A stretch of DNA of 7,398 nt from an uncultured Erysipelotrichaceae bacterium (lineage in GTDB: Bacteria; Bacillota_I; Bacilli_A; Erysipelotrichales; Coprobacillaceae), in the NCBI GenBank assembly GCA_937917505.1, contig CALDMQ010000218.1, forward strand, positions 1-7,398. Direction: 5' to 3'. Shown piece after piece: positions 5,723 through 7,398 of this stretch. The position numbers and the translations under genes are program-made. The notes beneath the pieces are model-generated. The model saw nothing but the letters and a program-made list of their open reading frames with translations, did no database searches and had not been told where the DNA came from. How positions within the stretch are numbered: the stretch's first letter is position 1; each line of letters starts with the position of its first letter.

Positions 5723-6667
5723 ATGAGTAAGTCAACTCTTAAATATATAGCAAAACGGCTACTTATATCAGCGATTACTTTATTTGTTATTTTGTTATTG
5801 CTTTTTTTGATGGTACGTTTTTTGCCGGGGTCACCTATTAATAATGAAAAACTATCAGCAGCTCAAAGGGCTGTTATTGAAGCAAAATATGGTTTGGATA
5901 AACCGTTGTTACAACAATTTGTTAAATATGTGGGTGATATGTTTACTGGTGATTTTGGTGTTTCAATGAACTTGTATAAAGATATGCCAGTTGCATCATT
6001 GGTAGGAAATGCAGCAAAGTTATCATTTATGTATGGTATTTGTGCTGTTATTATTGGAACAATTGTTGGTATTTTGTTAGGAATATTTGCTGCTTTATAT
6101 AGAAATACAATATGGGATACGATAGCAACGATTCTTTCAGTAATAGGTGTATCCATTCCTTCGTTTGTATTTGCTTTATTTATTTTGATTTTGTTTGCTG
6201 CAAAGTTAAAAATACTTCCTACAGCATATACATCTTCTGATCCCGTTTTTTCTTCAGTTATGCCTATTTTGGCATTATCAATGGGAGTCATAGCTAATGT
6301 GGCTCGTTTTACAAGAACGGAGATGATTTCTGTATTAAATAGTGAATATATGACGCTTGCTAAGGCTAAAGGATTGTGCAAGAGAGATTTGATTTTTAAA
6401 CATGCACTTCGTAATGCATTGATACCTGTCATTACTATTTTAGGACCTATTTTGGTTAATTTGATGACTGGAACAATGGTTGTAGAGGTTATTTGTAGTG
6501 TTCCTGGATTAGGAAAGATCTTGATATCAAGTATACAATCTTCTGATTATAATTTGATATTAGCTTGTTCATTCTTATATGCGGCTATGTATATTATAAT
6601 GATGCTTATTATTGATATTTCTTATGGAATTATTGATCCAAGAATTCGTTTAGGAAAGGATGATTAG
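5723..6667 (+). CDS. oppB: Oligopeptide ABC transporter permease OppB
   Basis: This is one of two membrane subunits that form the peptide channel with OppC. The 314-residue product matches the usual OppB/DppB length (about 306-340). It begins with KYIAKRLLISAITLFVILLL, a basic start plus the first membrane helix, followed by the typical VRFLPGSPIN (31-40) and LDKPLLQQFVKYV. Five more hydrophobic segments lie at about 100-125, 135-160, 178-197, 235-257 and 281-303. The EAA loop that docks on the ATPase is EYMTLAKAKGLCKRDLIFKH (208-227) continuing into ALRNALIPV. VVEVICSVPGLGKI (253-266) and the ending IDPRIRLG are typical of the family. It is translated from a strong GGAGG 77 bp after oppA, and oppC starts 2 nt after its stop, pointing to coupled translation. 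Confidence 0.94.
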   Translation: MSKSTLKYIAKRLLISAITLFVILLLLFLMVRFLPGSPINNEKLSAAQRAVIEAKYGLDKPLLQQFVKYVGDMFTGDFGVSMNLYKDMPVASLVGNAAKLSFMYGICAVIIGTIVGILLGIFAALYRNTIWDTIATILSVIGVSIPSFVFALFILILFAAKLKILPTAYTSSDPVFSSVMPILALSMGVIANVARFTRTEMISVLNSEYMTLAKAKGLCKRDLIFKHALRNALIPVITILGPILVNLMTGTMVVEVICSVPGLGKILISSIQSSDYNLILACSFLYAAMYIIMMLIIDISYGIIDPRIRLGKDD

Positions 6668-6669
6668 TT

Positions 6670-7398
6670 ATGGATAAATTTGAATTTTTACCTGATGATT
6701 TTGAGTTTGTTGGCGAAAATCATGATATAACAAAAGACGTCCTTGCTCCAACGAAACCTGCTTGGAAAGATGCGTTAGGACGCTTTATAAAAAATAAAGG
6801 TGCTGTTGTAGGAGCTATTTGTATTATGATTATTACATTACCAATGTTAAGTTCATGGGAATTTGATGCTATGAATACGCAAATTAAGAATATTGCTCCT
6901 AATCTTCAACATTGGTTTGGTACAGATGTGTATGGTCGTGATTTATGGGTGCGTATTTGGCAAGGAACAAGATATTCTTTGTTTATTGCAGTTGTAGCGA
7001 TTTTGATTGATGTGGTTGTTGGAATTACTTATGGAATGATTTCTGGATATTTTGGTGGTAAAGTAGATGCAGCGATGCAACGTTTTCAAGAAATTATGAA
7101 TTCTATTCCTACACTTGTTATTTTAATTATTTTATTAATGTTTATGAAAGCTTCGCTAGTAACGATTATTGTAGCTTTATCGTTTACTGAATGGATTGGA
7201 ATGAGTCGTATTACAAGAGCGCAAGTTTTAAAGATTAAAGAAGAAGAGTTCGTTTTGGCTTCTCGTACATTAGGAGCGAGTGATTTCTTTATTATTTTTA
7301 AAGAGATTTTACCTAATGTGTATAGTCAAATGATTATTATGGTTATGATGTCTATACCTAATGCTATTTTTTATGAAGCGTATTTATCATTTATTGGT
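6670..7398 (+). CDS. oppC: Oligopeptide ABC transporter permease OppC (3' end beyond window)
   Basis: This is the second permease subunit of the peptide transporter. The open frame runs from the ATG at 6670 to the window end, 243 codons without a stop; OppC proteins are about 300-345 residues, so the last part is missing. A hydrophilic N-terminal tail containing FEFVGEN (11-17) is followed by AWKDALGRFIKNKGA and the first membrane helix (about 43-60). HWFGTDVYGRDLWVRIWQG (81-99) is the OppC/DppC hallmark. Further helices start near 101, 147 and 221. The EAA loop EEFVLASRTLGASDFFIIFK (192-211) followed by EILPNV contacts the ATPase. AAGGA inside the oppB 3' end, 9 nt before the ATG, serves as ribosome binding site. 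oppD and oppF are expected next but are not visible. Confidence 0.94.
   Translation, partial: MDKFEFLPDDFEFVGENHDITKDVLAPTKPAWKDALGRFIKNKGAVVGAICIMIITLPMLSSWEFDAMNTQIKNIAPNLQHWFGTDVYGRDLWVRIWQGTRYSLFIAVVAILIDVVVGITYGMISGYFGGKVDAAMQRFQEIMNSIPTLVILIILLMFMKASLVTIIVALSFTEWIGMSRITRAQVLKIKEEEFVLASRTLGASDFFIIFKEILPNVYSQMIIMVMMSIPNAIFYEAYLSFIG

Noticed and set aside
5863..6432. 189-codon minus-strand open frame inside oppB
   Set aside because: It is the mirror of a clearly conserved permease, reading the complement of hydrophobic codons; no family features and no sign of its own expression signals.

Overview
The window is A+T-rich bacterial chromosome with a Bacillota (Firmicutes) gene set: an RNase J1-type nuclease, a DegV/FakB-family protein, an MscS-type channel and the start of an oligopeptide ABC transporter operon. 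Strong GGAGG-type ribosome binding sites, sigma-A-like promoters, intrinsic terminators and the low-GC codon use all fit. I would guess an Erysipelotrichia-like gut Firmicute, but this rests on general composition and protein style only. No RNA gene, mobile element, CRISPR array or prophage is visible, and no gap between genes exceeds 300 bp.

Layout. On the minus strand are rnjA (26-1777) and degV (1931-2803), in tandem. A terminator just after degV and promoter-like sequences before rnjA make them separate transcription units. degV is divergent from mscS (2935-3732, plus), and both promoters lie in the 131-bp gap between them. mscS ends in its own terminator. A 273-bp gap follows with a near-consensus promoter driving oppA (4006-5646), oppB (5723-6667) and oppC (6670 to beyond the window end). 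This is the usual order of an opp operon, and the ATPase genes oppD and oppF are expected just outside. A 20-bp stem-loop between oppA and oppB probably lets the binding protein be made in excess of the permeases.

How the genes work together. Only the opp genes form a functional unit: a lipoprotein captures peptides and two permease subunits carry them through the membrane. RNase J (mRNA decay and maturation), DegV (fatty-acid binding) and MscS (osmotic safety valve) are independent housekeeping functions.

The coding content is ordinary and I found no previously undescribed protein system. The interest is in regulatory DNA. A very good Fur-type box sits on the degV transcription start. A perfect 19-bp palindrome resembling a PerR box lies in the rnjA promoter region. 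A second perfect inverted repeat lies at the predicted 5' end of the RNase J mRNA. Two genes have their stop codon built into the terminator hairpin.
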